The position numbers and the translations under genes are program-made. A stretch of DNA of 14,026 nucleotides from Oscillospiraceae bacterium (GTDB lineage: Bacteria > Bacillota > Clostridia > Oscillospirales > Ruminococcaceae): the NCBI GenBank assembly GCA_017848075.1, contig JAGALG010000244.1:1-14026 (forward strand). The letters run 5' to 3'. Under the pieces are notes generated by a model. It saw only the letters and a list, made by a program, of their open reading frames with translations, was not told the DNA's origin and ran no database searches. This document shows, piece after piece, positions 6,383 to 13,372 of this stretch. Position 1 is the stretch's first letter; every line of letters begins with the position of its first letter.

Positions 6383-6826
6383 ATGGATATGGAAACTCTG
6401 ACAAATGATATTCTGAATATTCTGCGGGATCCGGGTCAGAGCCCATTGGTGGAGGCGGTGATCCGAAGACTGGACAGCTTTGGATACAAAGCGGCGGTCT
6501 CCGACAGCTGGCTGATAGCCTTTTCCTTGCAGAAGACCCGAAGCCACATTCTGAATCAGATCAACCATCAAGAAATCCCGGATGGACTGAGGGAAATTGC
6601 TGTGGATATGATTTGCGGCGAGATTCTGGGAACAAAGCTGAGCACCGGCCAGTTGGAGCTGGAAGCCCTGGACTTGGAAGCTGTGGTAGAATCCATCGAA
6701 GAAGGGGATGCCAAAGTGGTATTCTCCGATACGGATTCGGATACTGCAAAAGCGGAAGCACTGATTGGATGGCTGAGAGAAGGAAAAGGATGTGATTTTT
6801 CATGTTTCCGAAGAATGCGCTGGTAA
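6383..6826 (+). CDS. Head-tail connector (adaptor) protein, gp15/YqbG-like
   Basis: A 147-residue neck protein that probably binds the portal as a ring after packaging (SPP1 gp15-type adaptor). Recognisable family features are the HILNQINHQEIPDGLREIAVDM segment (about residues 54-75), the VESIEEGDAKVVFSD strand near 105-120, and the C-terminal FRRMRW ending. ATG 6383 is preferred over GTG 6374: AAGGTGG at 6371-6377 is five bases before the ATG, whereas it overlaps the GTG. ATG 6389 is a third option. The 3' end overlaps the next gene by 25 bases, so translation is likely coupled. The assignment rests on family resemblance and neck position; no catalytic residues apply. Confidence 0.8.
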   Translation: MDMETLTNDILNILRDPGQSPLVEAVIRRLDSFGYKAAVSDSWLIAFSLQKTRSHILNQINHQEIPDGLREIAVDMICGEILGTKLSTGQLELEALDLEAVVESIEEGDAKVVFSDTDSDTAKAEALIGWLREGKGCDFSCFRRMRW

Positions 6827-7173
6827 AAGCGAGAAAAGCAATAGAAAAAGGCTACATTGGAAAAGTGACGATCACAGAGCGTAAGAAAGTGACGAAGGCA
6901 AATCACAGCACAGGATTCACAGAAGTGGACATTCTGCTGGATCAGCCTTGCCGCTTATCCTTTTCTCGTAGTCCAGCAGCGGAAGCGGGGAGAACGGCAG
7001 AATTGAAACAGACCGTAAAATTGTTCCTGCCTCCGGAACTGATTGTGCTGGAAGGCTCCAAGCTGACGGTAACACAGAATGGGATTACGACAGTTTATAA
7101 ACGAAGCGGCCCAGCTGCGGTGTATCAGACCCATCAGGAGATCACGCTGGAACTGTTTGAGAGGTGGGCCTAA
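6802..7173 (+). CDS. Head-closure (stopper)-like minor capsid protein
   Basis: A 123-residue, largely beta-strand protein. By position between the adaptor and the HK97 gp10-like gene it should be the stopper that seals the packaged head (SPP1 gp16/HK97 gp7 role). The recognisable pattern is QPCRLSFSR (about residues 49-57), then KLFLPPELIVLEGSKLTVTQNG and a C-terminal QTHQEITLELFERWA, a combination seen repeatedly in clostridial phage neck proteins. ATG 6802 lies 25 bases inside the connector gene, with AAAAGGA ending at 6790 as a distant binding site, so coupling to the upstream gene probably matters. The stop codon TAA overlaps the next ATG by one base. Function is inferred from synteny and the pattern. 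Confidence 0.7.
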   Translation: MFPKNALVKARKAIEKGYIGKVTITERKKVTKANHSTGFTEVDILLDQPCRLSFSRSPAAEAGRTAELKQTVKLFLPPELIVLEGSKLTVTQNGITTVYKRSGPAAVYQTHQEITLELFERWA

Positions 7174-7697
7174 TGGCAAGATCCAATATTCAAATGGACG
7201 GCCGTGAGCTGAAAAAGCTGAGAGATCAGCTGGAGGCCGTGGCGAATCCACAAAAGAATGATGAGTTCCTAAAATCCTGCGCCAAAGAGCTGGCAGCACG
7301 ATTGCTGAGAAAGGTGATCAAAAGAACGCCGGTAGGCCAATATCCTGCGGATACAGGTAAAGTCGGCGGTACTTTGCGCCGTGGCTGGACTACTGGTTCA
7401 ACAGGTGATTCTTCACATGATACACGACAGGCTATGTATTCCAATATGTTTGGTGGATCACAGCATGTCAGAAAAGCAGACATGACGGTTTCAAAAGTAG
7501 GAAATGATTTTGTCATTGAAATCATCAACCCGGTGGAATATGCCTCTTATGTGGAGTATGGACACCGCACCCGCGATCACAAAGGATGGGTCAAAGGCCG
7601 ATTCATGCTGACGATATCCGAGAATGAGATCCGCCACAGTGCCCCGGCAATCCTTGAAAGAAAGCTGGAGCAATACCTGAAGGAGTGTTTCAAATGA
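7173..7697 (+). CDS. HK97 gp10-like neck/tail-completion protein
   Basis: A 174-residue neck protein of the HK97 gp10 family (XkdI position in PBSX). The family core is visible: a helical N-terminus, the RTPVGQYPADTGKVGGTLRRGW block (about residues 50-71), and NPVEYASYVEYGHRT followed by GWVKGRFMLTISE (about 117-147), then a terminal helix. ATG 7173 overlaps the previous TAA by one base and has GAGGTGG at 7161-7167; the upstream in-frame GTG 7164 lies within that binding site. Between the two conserved blocks is a stretch (STGDSSHDTRQAMYSNMFGG) that is more A+T-rich and Ser/Gly/Asp-rich and looks like a variable loop. It overlaps the next gene by four bases (ATGA). Confidence 0.85.
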   Translation: MARSNIQMDGRELKKLRDQLEAVANPQKNDEFLKSCAKELAARLLRKVIKRTPVGQYPADTGKVGGTLRRGWTTGSTGDSSHDTRQAMYSNMFGGSQHVRKADMTVSKVGNDFVIEIINPVEYASYVEYGHRTRDHKGWVKGRFMLTISENEIRHSAPAILERKLEQYLKECFK

Positions 7698-8119
7698 CGA
7701 TTCAAAATTGCTTTGACGGTATCATAGAGGCGCTGTATCAGGAATTCGGAGCGGGCTATGAGATCTATATTGAAAGTGTGGAGCAGGGACTAAAAGAGCC
7801 CTGCTTTTTGCTTTCCTGTTTAAGCCACGAAAGAGAATTGCATGTCAGCAGGCTCTATGAGAGAAGCAATCTATTCAGCATTCAGTATTTTCCTTCTACG
7901 ATCAATAAACAGGAGGAATTTGCAGCAGTGTCAGAAAGACTGTACGACTGCTTGGAATATATCACGGTTGCCGGAAGATTACTTCGTGGGCAGGATTTGA
8001 AAGGAGAACCCTCCGATGATATTCTGACTTTTACTGCAAGATATGATCTGTTCGTATTGAAACAACAGGAGAAGACCATGATGTCTGATCTGGAGCTGAT
8101 CACCGAGACGAAAGGATAA
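7694..8119 (+). CDS. Phage tail terminator-like protein (YqbJ/XkdJ position)
   Basis: A 141-residue protein at the place where myophage operons of this type encode the tail terminator, the ring that caps the tube and sheath and joins them to the neck. Family-like features are the N-terminal helix (TIQNCFDGIIEALYQEF), EPCFLLSCLSHERELH (about 35-50), the RSNLFSIQYFP strand, an AVSERLYDCLEYI helix, and a late TFTARYDLFVLKQQEK strand. Start ATG 7694 is supported by AAGGAG at 7680-7685, eight bases upstream, and by the four-base ATGA overlap with the previous gene. Assignment is by pattern and synteny. Confidence 0.78.
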   Translation: MTIQNCFDGIIEALYQEFGAGYEIYIESVEQGLKEPCFLLSCLSHERELHVSRLYERSNLFSIQYFPSTINKQEEFAAVSERLYDCLEYITVAGRLLRGQDLKGEPSDDILTFTARYDLFVLKQQEKTMMSDLELITETKG

Positions 8120-8123
8120 AACA

Positions 8124-8306
8124 ATGGCAACAAAAAGAGCAGCACCGGCTGCAGAAGCAAAATTTCAAAAGGAAGCCTTGCTGAAAAGTGAGCGTTTCCG
8201 CGATCAAAGAGATCTGATCTCTGCCGTGTTGGATGACGATCGTTGTTACAGCATCCGGGAGGCAGAGGAGAAGATTCAAAGCTATATGAAAGGTAAGGTG
8301 AAGTAA
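8124..8306 (+). CDS. Small conserved phage protein of unknown function before the sheath
   Basis: A 60-residue, charged, probably helical protein. The second half (KSERFRDQRDLISAVLDDDR, then YSIREAEEKIQSYMKGKVK) matches a pattern I associate with small ORFs just upstream of clostridial phage sheath genes, including the ending in SYMKGKVK. ATG 8124 has AAAGGA at 8111-8116, seven bases upstream. Its TAA is immediately followed by the sheath ATG with no gap, so its translation may set up sheath initiation. No function is known to me; a tail-assembly accessory role is only suggested by position. Confidence 0.75.
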   Translation: MATKRAAPAAEAKFQKEALLKSERFRDQRDLISAVLDDDRCYSIREAEEKIQSYMKGKVK

Positions 8307-9617
8307 ATGGGCCTTGGCGGCGGTTTCTTTACCGTTCAAAACAAGGTGCTGAATGGCGCCTATATCAATTTTATTTCCAAGAGCAAAGCCAGCGCGACCC
8401 TGTCTGACCGAGGCGTTGCAACCATGCCTCTGGAATTGGATTGGGGCGTAGATGCAGCGATCTTTGAAGTGACTCCGGCTGATTTCCAGAAGAACAGCAT
8501 GAAGATCTTCGGCTATCCTTATACTCACAAAAAGATGAAAGGTCTGCGGGATCTGTTCCGGAACATCAAGACCCTGTATGCCTACAAACTGACATCTGGC
8601 GGTGTAAAAGCAAGTAATGCGTTTGCAGCTGCGAAACACAGCGGTATTCGCGGCAATGATCTGAAGGTTGTGATCTCTGCCAATGTCGATACTCCGGAAG
8701 CTTTTGATGTTCGCCTGTATTTGGATACTACTGTAGTCTTTGAGCAGGAAGCAGTAAACACAGCAGCAGATTTACTGGATAGCGATTATGTGGACTGGAA
8801 AAAAGATGTCATGCTTGCACTTACAGCCGGCACCCCGTTGAGTGGTGGTACCAATGGCGCTGTAGATGGTGCTGCACACCAGAGCTATTTGGACAAAGCG
8901 GAATCTTATTCCTTCAATACCATGGGCGTGGTCGTGGAGGATGAGATCACCAAGTCTCTGTATGCAGCTTATACCAAACGCATGAGAGAACAGGTGGGTG
9001 CTAAATTCCAGTGCGTTCTCCACCGCTATGCAGCAGATCACGAGGGTGTGATCAATGTGAAAAACAATGCAGTACAGTCTGCTTCTCCGGCTGATCTGGT
9101 GTATTGGGTTACTGGCGCACAAGCAGGCTGTGCAGTCAATAAGACCCTGCTGAACAGAGTGTATGACGGTGAATACCAGGTCGATGTGGAGTACACCCAG
9201 AGCCAGCTGGAGAGAGCAATGCAGTCCGGCGAGTTCATGTTCCACAATGTAAACGGCGTGGTTCGCGTTCTGGCAGATATCAACAGCTTTGTATCCGGCA
9301 CTGAGGAGAAGCTGACAGAGCATTTCGGCTCCAATCAGATCATCCGGGTTCTGGATCAGATTGCCAACGATATCGCAGTGATCTTCTGTACCAAGTATTT
9401 GGGTCTGGTACCCAATGATAATCCTGGACGCATCAGTCTTTGGAGCGATATCGTGAAGCATCACAATGAGCTGCAGAAGATTCGTGCAATTCAGGAGTTT
9501 AGCGCGGATGATGTAAGCGTTTACCAGGGCGACAGCAAAGACAGTGTTGTTGTCGATGATGCGGTAAATGCCGTAGTTGGTATGGCGAAGCTGTATCAGA
9601 CCATCATTGTATCGTAG
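8307..9617 (+). CDS. xkdK: Contractile tail sheath protein, XkdK-like
   Basis: The 436-residue sheath subunit that surrounds the tail tube and contracts on infection, making this phage myovirus-type. Length fits PBSX XkdK-type sheaths. The N-terminus (MGLGGGFFTVQNKVLNGAYINF) is characteristic. A PLELDWG segment follows near residue 40, and the mid-domain carries SYLDKAESYSFNTMG and the KRMREQVGAKFQ region. The C-terminal domain contains NSFVSGTEEKLTEHFGSNQIIRV, IANDIAVIF and YQGDSKDSVVVDD, as in sheath C-terminal strands that link neighbouring subunits. It starts at the base after the previous stop. Codon use is strongly biased, in line with abundant expression. The tube gene follows. Confidence 0.95.
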   Translation: MGLGGGFFTVQNKVLNGAYINFISKSKASATLSDRGVATMPLELDWGVDAAIFEVTPADFQKNSMKIFGYPYTHKKMKGLRDLFRNIKTLYAYKLTSGGVKASNAFAAAKHSGIRGNDLKVVISANVDTPEAFDVRLYLDTTVVFEQEAVNTAADLLDSDYVDWKKDVMLALTAGTPLSGGTNGAVDGAAHQSYLDKAESYSFNTMGVVVEDEITKSLYAAYTKRMREQVGAKFQCVLHRYAADHEGVINVKNNAVQSASPADLVYWVTGAQAGCAVNKTLLNRVYDGEYQVDVEYTQSQLERAMQSGEFMFHNVNGVVRVLADINSFVSGTEEKLTEHFGSNQIIRVLDQIANDIAVIFCTKYLGLVPNDNPGRISLWSDIVKHHNELQKIRAIQEFSADDVSVYQGDSKDSVVVDDAVNAVVGMAKLYQTIIVS

Positions 9618-9632
9618 AAGGAGGGAAAACAA

Positions 9633-10106
9633 ATGCCACAGGCATATATGCCCGCCAATGATGCGCCTTCCTCCAAGTTGGCAACAGCTTTTGTCACGAT
9701 TCGGGACAGACGCTATGAAATGCTCAACATGAAGGAATTTGAGGGCAAGATGAACATCAAAACAGAGGAAGTACCGACTTTGGGCAGAACAGTTAACGGC
9801 AGAAAGCCGGTCGGTGCTGAAATCAAATGGAAAGCAGTGGTTTATCATTGTGCAGAGATCTTTGATGAAGTTGCTGAAACCTACAAAAACACTGGCCTGA
9901 TGCCTCCAATTGAGATCCAGACCACAAATGAAGACCCAGCGACTTCGATTGGTCGTTCCACAAAAGTTTATACCGACTGCATTATTGACGGTGACATCCT
10001 CTTGTCTCTGCTCAATGCGGAGGGCGGTTTTGTAGAGCAGACCATTGAAGGCTATGCAATGGACTTCACAAGACCAGAAAAATACAAAACTCCGGACTAT
10101 ATGTAA
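9633..10106 (+). CDS. xkdM: Tail tube protein, XkdM-like
   Basis: The 157-residue tube subunit forms the rigid inner tail channel, stacked as hexamers around the tape measure. XkdM-family hallmarks are AYVTIRDRRYEML-type wording near residue 20 (here AFVTIRDRRYEML), the FEGKMNIKTEEVPTLGRTVN block (about 36-55), GAEIKWKAVVYHCAEIF, and a C-terminal EQTIEGYAMDF. Start ATG 9633 is preceded by a near-perfect AAGGAGG at 9618-9624, eight bases away, directly after the sheath stop, the strongest binding site in the window along with that of the portal. Length and order after the sheath are standard. Confidence 0.93.
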   Translation: MPQAYMPANDAPSSKLATAFVTIRDRRYEMLNMKEFEGKMNIKTEEVPTLGRTVNGRKPVGAEIKWKAVVYHCAEIFDEVAETYKNTGLMPPIEIQTTNEDPATSIGRSTKVYTDCIIDGDILLSLLNAEGGFVEQTIEGYAMDFTRPEKYKTPDYM

Positions 10107-10139
10107 GCGATAAAACTTGAAGCGAAAGGATTGATAAGC

Positions 10140-10571
10140 ATGTCCGACTTCTCCAGATTTATGAAGAAGAACAAAATCCAGCGTGAAAATATGCAGTATC
10201 CAGCAACAGCATCCATCGTTGATGATGAGGGAAAAGCACTGCTGTGGGAGCTGCGGCCGCTGACAACGGATGAGGTGGAGCGAATCCGCGATGCCTGTAC
10301 TGTGGAGGTGCAGGTACCGGGAAAACCTCATGTCTTTCGGCCGAAAACAGATATGACAAAGTATCAGCTGAAAATGGTCTGTGCAGCGGTGGTTGTTCCG
10401 GATCTGAACAATAAAGAGCTGCAGGATTCTTATGGTGTTATGACTCCAGAAGAATTGCTGACGCAGCTGGTAGACAACCCCGGAGAATATGCGGACCTGC
10501 TGACCGTTACCCAGAAGCTGAATGGTTACAAGACTCTTCAGGAAGAGGTTGACGAGGCAAAAAACTCTTAA
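10140..10571 (+). CDS. xkdN: XkdN-like tail assembly chaperone, short form
   Basis: The zero-frame product (143 residues) of the tail assembly chaperone gene, the counterpart of lambda gpG. It binds the tape measure and recruits tube subunits. The family pattern includes WELRPLTTDEVERIRDAC (about 38-55), FRPKTDMTKYQLKMVCAAVVVPDLNN and the late DLLTVTQKLNGY. ATG 10140 has AAGGA at 10126-10130, nine bases upstream; the TTG at 10131 is directly after that site and unlikely. The reading frame ends at TAA 10569-10571, just after an A AAA AAC heptamer, where some ribosomes should shift to make the longer form. It sits between tube and tape measure, as expected. Confidence 0.92.
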   Translation: MSDFSRFMKKNKIQRENMQYPATASIVDDEGKALLWELRPLTTDEVERIRDACTVEVQVPGKPHVFRPKTDMTKYQLKMVCAAVVVPDLNNKELQDSYGVMTPEELLTQLVDNPGEYADLLTVTQKLNGYKTLQEEVDEAKNS

Positions 10572-10750
10572 AGGCGGAGGATCCGGAAGCGACCTACGCC
10601 TATTATGCTCTGCATAAGCTGCAGATTCTCCCTTCCCAGTTCTTGGCCTTGGATCAGTCAGAGAAGGCTTTCATCATCGCCTGTATCGACCAACGAGTAG
10701 AGGCAGAGCGAAAAGAACGGGAAGAAATCGAAAGAAAAACCAGAAAGTAG
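10140..10750 (+). CDS. XkdN-XkdO-type long form made by -1 ribosomal frameshift (gpGT analogue)
   Basis: If ribosomes slip back one base on A AAA AAC (10559-10565), reading continues from CTC 10565 through 61 more codons to TAG 10748. The added peptide has typical gpT-like features: EDPEATYAYYALHKLQ, then a LPSQFLALDQSEKAFIIA helix and a highly charged Lys/Arg/Glu C-terminus. This extension has no plausible start codon or ribosome binding site of its own. It fills the whole gap up to the tape-measure gene at 10761. In lambda-like and XkdN-like systems the long form is made at a few per cent of the short form and binds the tape measure with its tail; that ratio is family knowledge and has not been measured here. 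The heptamer phase and intact -1 frame are seen directly. Confidence 0.88.
10559..10600 (+). promoter_or_regulatory. -1 programmed frameshift signal: slippery heptamer plus hairpin
   Basis: The heptamer AAAAAAC (10559-10565) is phased as gcA AAA AAC in the zero frame. After a seven-base spacer, GGCGGAGG (10573-10580) pairs with CCTACGCC (10593-10600) with one G-A mismatch and a 12-base loop. Upstream, AGGAAGAGG (10540-10548) is SD-like and ends 10 bases before the heptamer, the arrangement that stimulates dnaX-type -1 shifting. Confidence 0.85.
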
Positions 10751-10760
10751 GTGACCGAAT

Positions 10761-12698
10761 ATGTCTTCTATCGGCACAACGATCCGACTGAATGATATGA
10801 TGTCGGCGCCGATCTACAACATTATCGATGCCATGGATATGATGTTGTCCGCATGGGATACCCTGGAAGCGGAAACAGCAAATGGCCTGGACTTCAACAA
10901 CAGCGAGGCGATCCGTCAGCAGCTGGCGCAGGCGACCACTGCAATGGATCAGCTGGGAAAAGAACAGGAGCAGTTCAATGACAGCGCCCGGAAGGGCAGA
11001 GATGTTTTGGATGGCTTGTCCGGTCAGATCCTTGGCATGGTCAGCGCTTATTCTCTTCTGCAAGGCGCAGCGAAGTTAGTAGACTTATCAGATGGATACA
11101 CACAGACCATCGCAAGGCTGAATATGATCAACGATGGTACGGCGGAAACAGCTGTTCTATACGATCAAATCGCCGCTGCAGCCAATCGCGCCAGAGCTCC
11201 TATTGCAGCGACTGCGGATACAGTCGCAAAGCTATCTCTTAATGCAGGGGATGCCTTCACAAGCAACACAGAAACCATTCTGTTCGCAGAAAATCTGAAT
11301 AAGCTCTTTAAAATTGCCGGTACGGAGCAGACAGCAATCAGTAGCGCAACTCTACAGCTGACACAGGCTCTGGGCTCCGGTGTTCTGAGAGGCGAAGAAT
11401 TCAATGCCGTCTTTGAAGCAGCACCAAATATCATGCAGACTGTAGCGGACTATATGGATGTTCCCATCGGACAGCTGCGATCGTTGGCGGCAGAGGGGCA
11501 GATCACAGCAGATATAGTAAAATCTGCTCTGTTGGGAGCGACTGGTGAGATCAATGATCAGTTTGAGACGATACCAATGACTTGGGCAGATGTGTGGACA
11601 GGTGTAACGAACCGCTTGTACTATGCCTCTCTTCCGTTGTTGGAGTTGATCAGTCTTCTGGCTCAAAATTGGGCTGTGATAGAGCCGATTGCCTTGGGTG
11701 GAGCGGCAACGATCGGAATTTATGCTGCGGCTCTGTTGATTTATAAAGGCGCAACGGCGGAGTCTGCTGTAGCAACCGCAATTCATACAGCCTTTACATC
11801 CAGTTGGACACTCGCAACATTTGCTGCAACAGTTCAACAGCAAGGCTTTAACGCTGCTTTACTGGCTTGTCCATTGACATGGGTTGTGGTGGGTCTTTTG
11901 GCTATTGTAACGGCGTGGGCTTATTTTACAGCAAAGGCGAATGAGGCGGGGGAAACGACCGTCAGTGTAGCAGGGACGATTTGTGGAGCGATTTCAACGG
12001 TATTAGCAGTCATAGGAAATGTTGTGGTAACGGCATGGAATCTGCTTGTAGATGCGTCGGTACTGATCTATAACCTTGGCGCGGATATTGCCAATTTCAT
12101 TGGGAATTTATTTGTGGATCCAATCAATGCAATTTACCGTCTATTTTATGATTTGGTGGACACAGTGTTGGCAGCGTTGCAAGTGTTAGCATCTGCGCTG
12201 GATACCATTTTTGGCAGCAGCTTGGCAAACGGCATTCAGGGGTGGAGAGATACACTTAGCGGTGTTGTAGAAGATACATTTGGGACAAGCATTGAATTTG
12301 TGCCACAATTAGATGCAGACCAGTGGAAATTTGACAGATTTGGTTATGAAGACGCATGGAATAAAGGCTATGAACTTGGAGAAGGCTTAGGAAACAAGCT
12401 CAATGATCTTGGCGATACCTACAACTATGACAGCCTGTTGGAAAATGTAGGTGATATTGCAAACAGCACTGCCGGTATCAGTGACTCTCTGGAGATCAGC
12501 AGCGAGAACCTGAAGTACATGAAGGACATCGCAGAGAGGGAAACCATCAACCGATTTACGACCGCAGAGATCAGAGTGGAGATGGGCGGCGTTCACAATA
12601 CGGTAAATCAGAACACGGACCTTGATGGAGTGATCGATTACTTCGTCACCGGCATCAAAGAAGCATCGGAGCGGGCAGCGGAAGGAGTGCATAGCTAA
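10761..12698 (+). CDS. Tail tape measure protein
   Basis: The 645-residue protein sets tail length and is probably ejected with DNA. The N-terminal domain is helical and ends in the tape-measure signature from about residue 193 to 257 (LQLTQALGSGVLRGEEFNAV, then APNIMQTVADYM and LRSLAAEGQIT). Three long hydrophobic stretches follow (about 310-330, 369-390, 403-426), as usual for proteins that insert in the host membrane. The C-terminal third is amphipathic, with an LGDTYNYDSLL region and a terminal charged helix. It is short for a tape measure, predicting a short tail. From about base 11580 to 12415 the codons shift toward TTG, TTA, ATA and T-ending choices compared with both sides, so the middle may have been exchanged. 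The start ATG 10761 follows AGGTGA at 10749-10754; the stop overlaps the next ATG by one base. Confidence 0.93.
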   Translation: MSSIGTTIRLNDMMSAPIYNIIDAMDMMLSAWDTLEAETANGLDFNNSEAIRQQLAQATTAMDQLGKEQEQFNDSARKGRDVLDGLSGQILGMVSAYSLLQGAAKLVDLSDGYTQTIARLNMINDGTAETAVLYDQIAAAANRARAPIAATADTVAKLSLNAGDAFTSNTETILFAENLNKLFKIAGTEQTAISSATLQLTQALGSGVLRGEEFNAVFEAAPNIMQTVADYMDVPIGQLRSLAAEGQITADIVKSALLGATGEINDQFETIPMTWADVWTGVTNRLYYASLPLLELISLLAQNWAVIEPIALGGAATIGIYAAALLIYKGATAESAVATAIHTAFTSSWTLATFAATVQQQGFNAALLACPLTWVVVGLLAIVTAWAYFTAKANEAGETTVSVAGTICGAISTVLAVIGNVVVTAWNLLVDASVLIYNLGADIANFIGNLFVDPINAIYRLFYDLVDTVLAALQVLASALDTIFGSSLANGIQGWRDTLSGVVEDTFGTSIEFVPQLDADQWKFDRFGYEDAWNKGYELGEGLGNKLNDLGDTYNYDSLLENVGDIANSTAGISDSLEISSENLKYMKDIAERETINRFTTAEIRVEMGGVHNTVNQNTDLDGVIDYFVTGIKEASERAAEGVHS

Positions 12699-13360
12699 TG
12701 TATCGAGTTTATATGAGTTCTGTGCTTCTGCCGATTGTGCCCAGTGAGATCAATCTGAAGGTGAAAAACGCCAACAAAACAATCACGCTGATCAATGAAG
12801 GAGAAATCAACTTCCTTCGTTCGCCGGGGCTGACGGAACTGGAGTTTGAAATCCTGCTTCCTGCAGTACAATATTCCTTCGCCCAATACGATGGCGGTTT
12901 CCGTTCCCCATCTTACTATACCAGCCATTTTGAAAGCCTGAAAACCTCAAAGGCACCCTTCCAGTTTATCGTTGTGCGCTCGCTGCCCAACGGAACACAC
13001 CTTTTCAACACCAACATGACGGTCTCACTGGAGGATTATACCGTTAAAGAGAAGTCAAAAGAGGGCTTTGACTTGAAGGTGGCGATCAAGCTGAAACAAT
13101 ACCGCCACTTTTCCACCAAAACGGTTCATGTCATCAATGAGAAAACCAGTGTGAAAAAGCAGCGTCAGGCAAGCAGCTCTCCGGCACCGTCACAAGGTAC
13201 TACATACACAGTAAAAGACGGCGACTGCCTTTGGAACATTGCCAAGGCGATCTATGGGGATGGCGCTCAATATGCCAAGATCTATGCAGCGAATCAGGAT
13301 AAAGTGGTCAACCCGAATCTGATCTACACTGGTCAGGTGTTGACTATCCCTCCGGCATAA
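12698..13360 (+). CDS. xkdP: LysM-containing tail/baseplate protein, XkdP-like
   Basis: A 220-residue baseplate-region protein. The N-terminal 130 residues carry the phage part (PIVPSEINLKVKNANKTITL, then EINFLRSPGLTELEFEILLP), then a Ser/Pro/Gln linker (about 150-167), then one LysM module (168-220: YTVKDGDCLWNIAKAIYG through NLIYTGQVLTIP). LysM binds glycans such as peptidoglycan; in this family it is thought to help the baseplate hub engage the cell wall. ATG 12698 overlaps the previous TAA by one base and has AAGGAG at 12682-12687. Family length and order (tape measure, XkdP, XkdQ) match PBSX-type tails. No catalytic cell-wall domain is seen. Confidence 0.93.
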   Translation: MYRVYMSSVLLPIVPSEINLKVKNANKTITLINEGEINFLRSPGLTELEFEILLPAVQYSFAQYDGGFRSPSYYTSHFESLKTSKAPFQFIVVRSLPNGTHLFNTNMTVSLEDYTVKEKSKEGFDLKVAIKLKQYRHFSTKTVHVINEKTSVKKQRQASSSPAPSQGTTYTVKDGDCLWNIAKAIYGDGAQYAKIYAANQDKVVNPNLIYTGQVLTIPPA

Positions 13361-13372
13361 GGCGGTGAGGCG

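Noticed and set aside
4471..6384. Reverse-strand ORF of 637 codons opposite scaffold and capsid
   Set aside because: It is in exact antisense codon register with two real genes and arises from their absence of TTA, CTA and TCA codons. The product is Cys/His/Phe-rich without family resemblance.
8772..10331. Reverse-strand ORF of 519 codons opposite sheath and tube
   Set aside because: Same cause: antisense register with highly biased structural genes, low-complexity-like product and no binding site of note.
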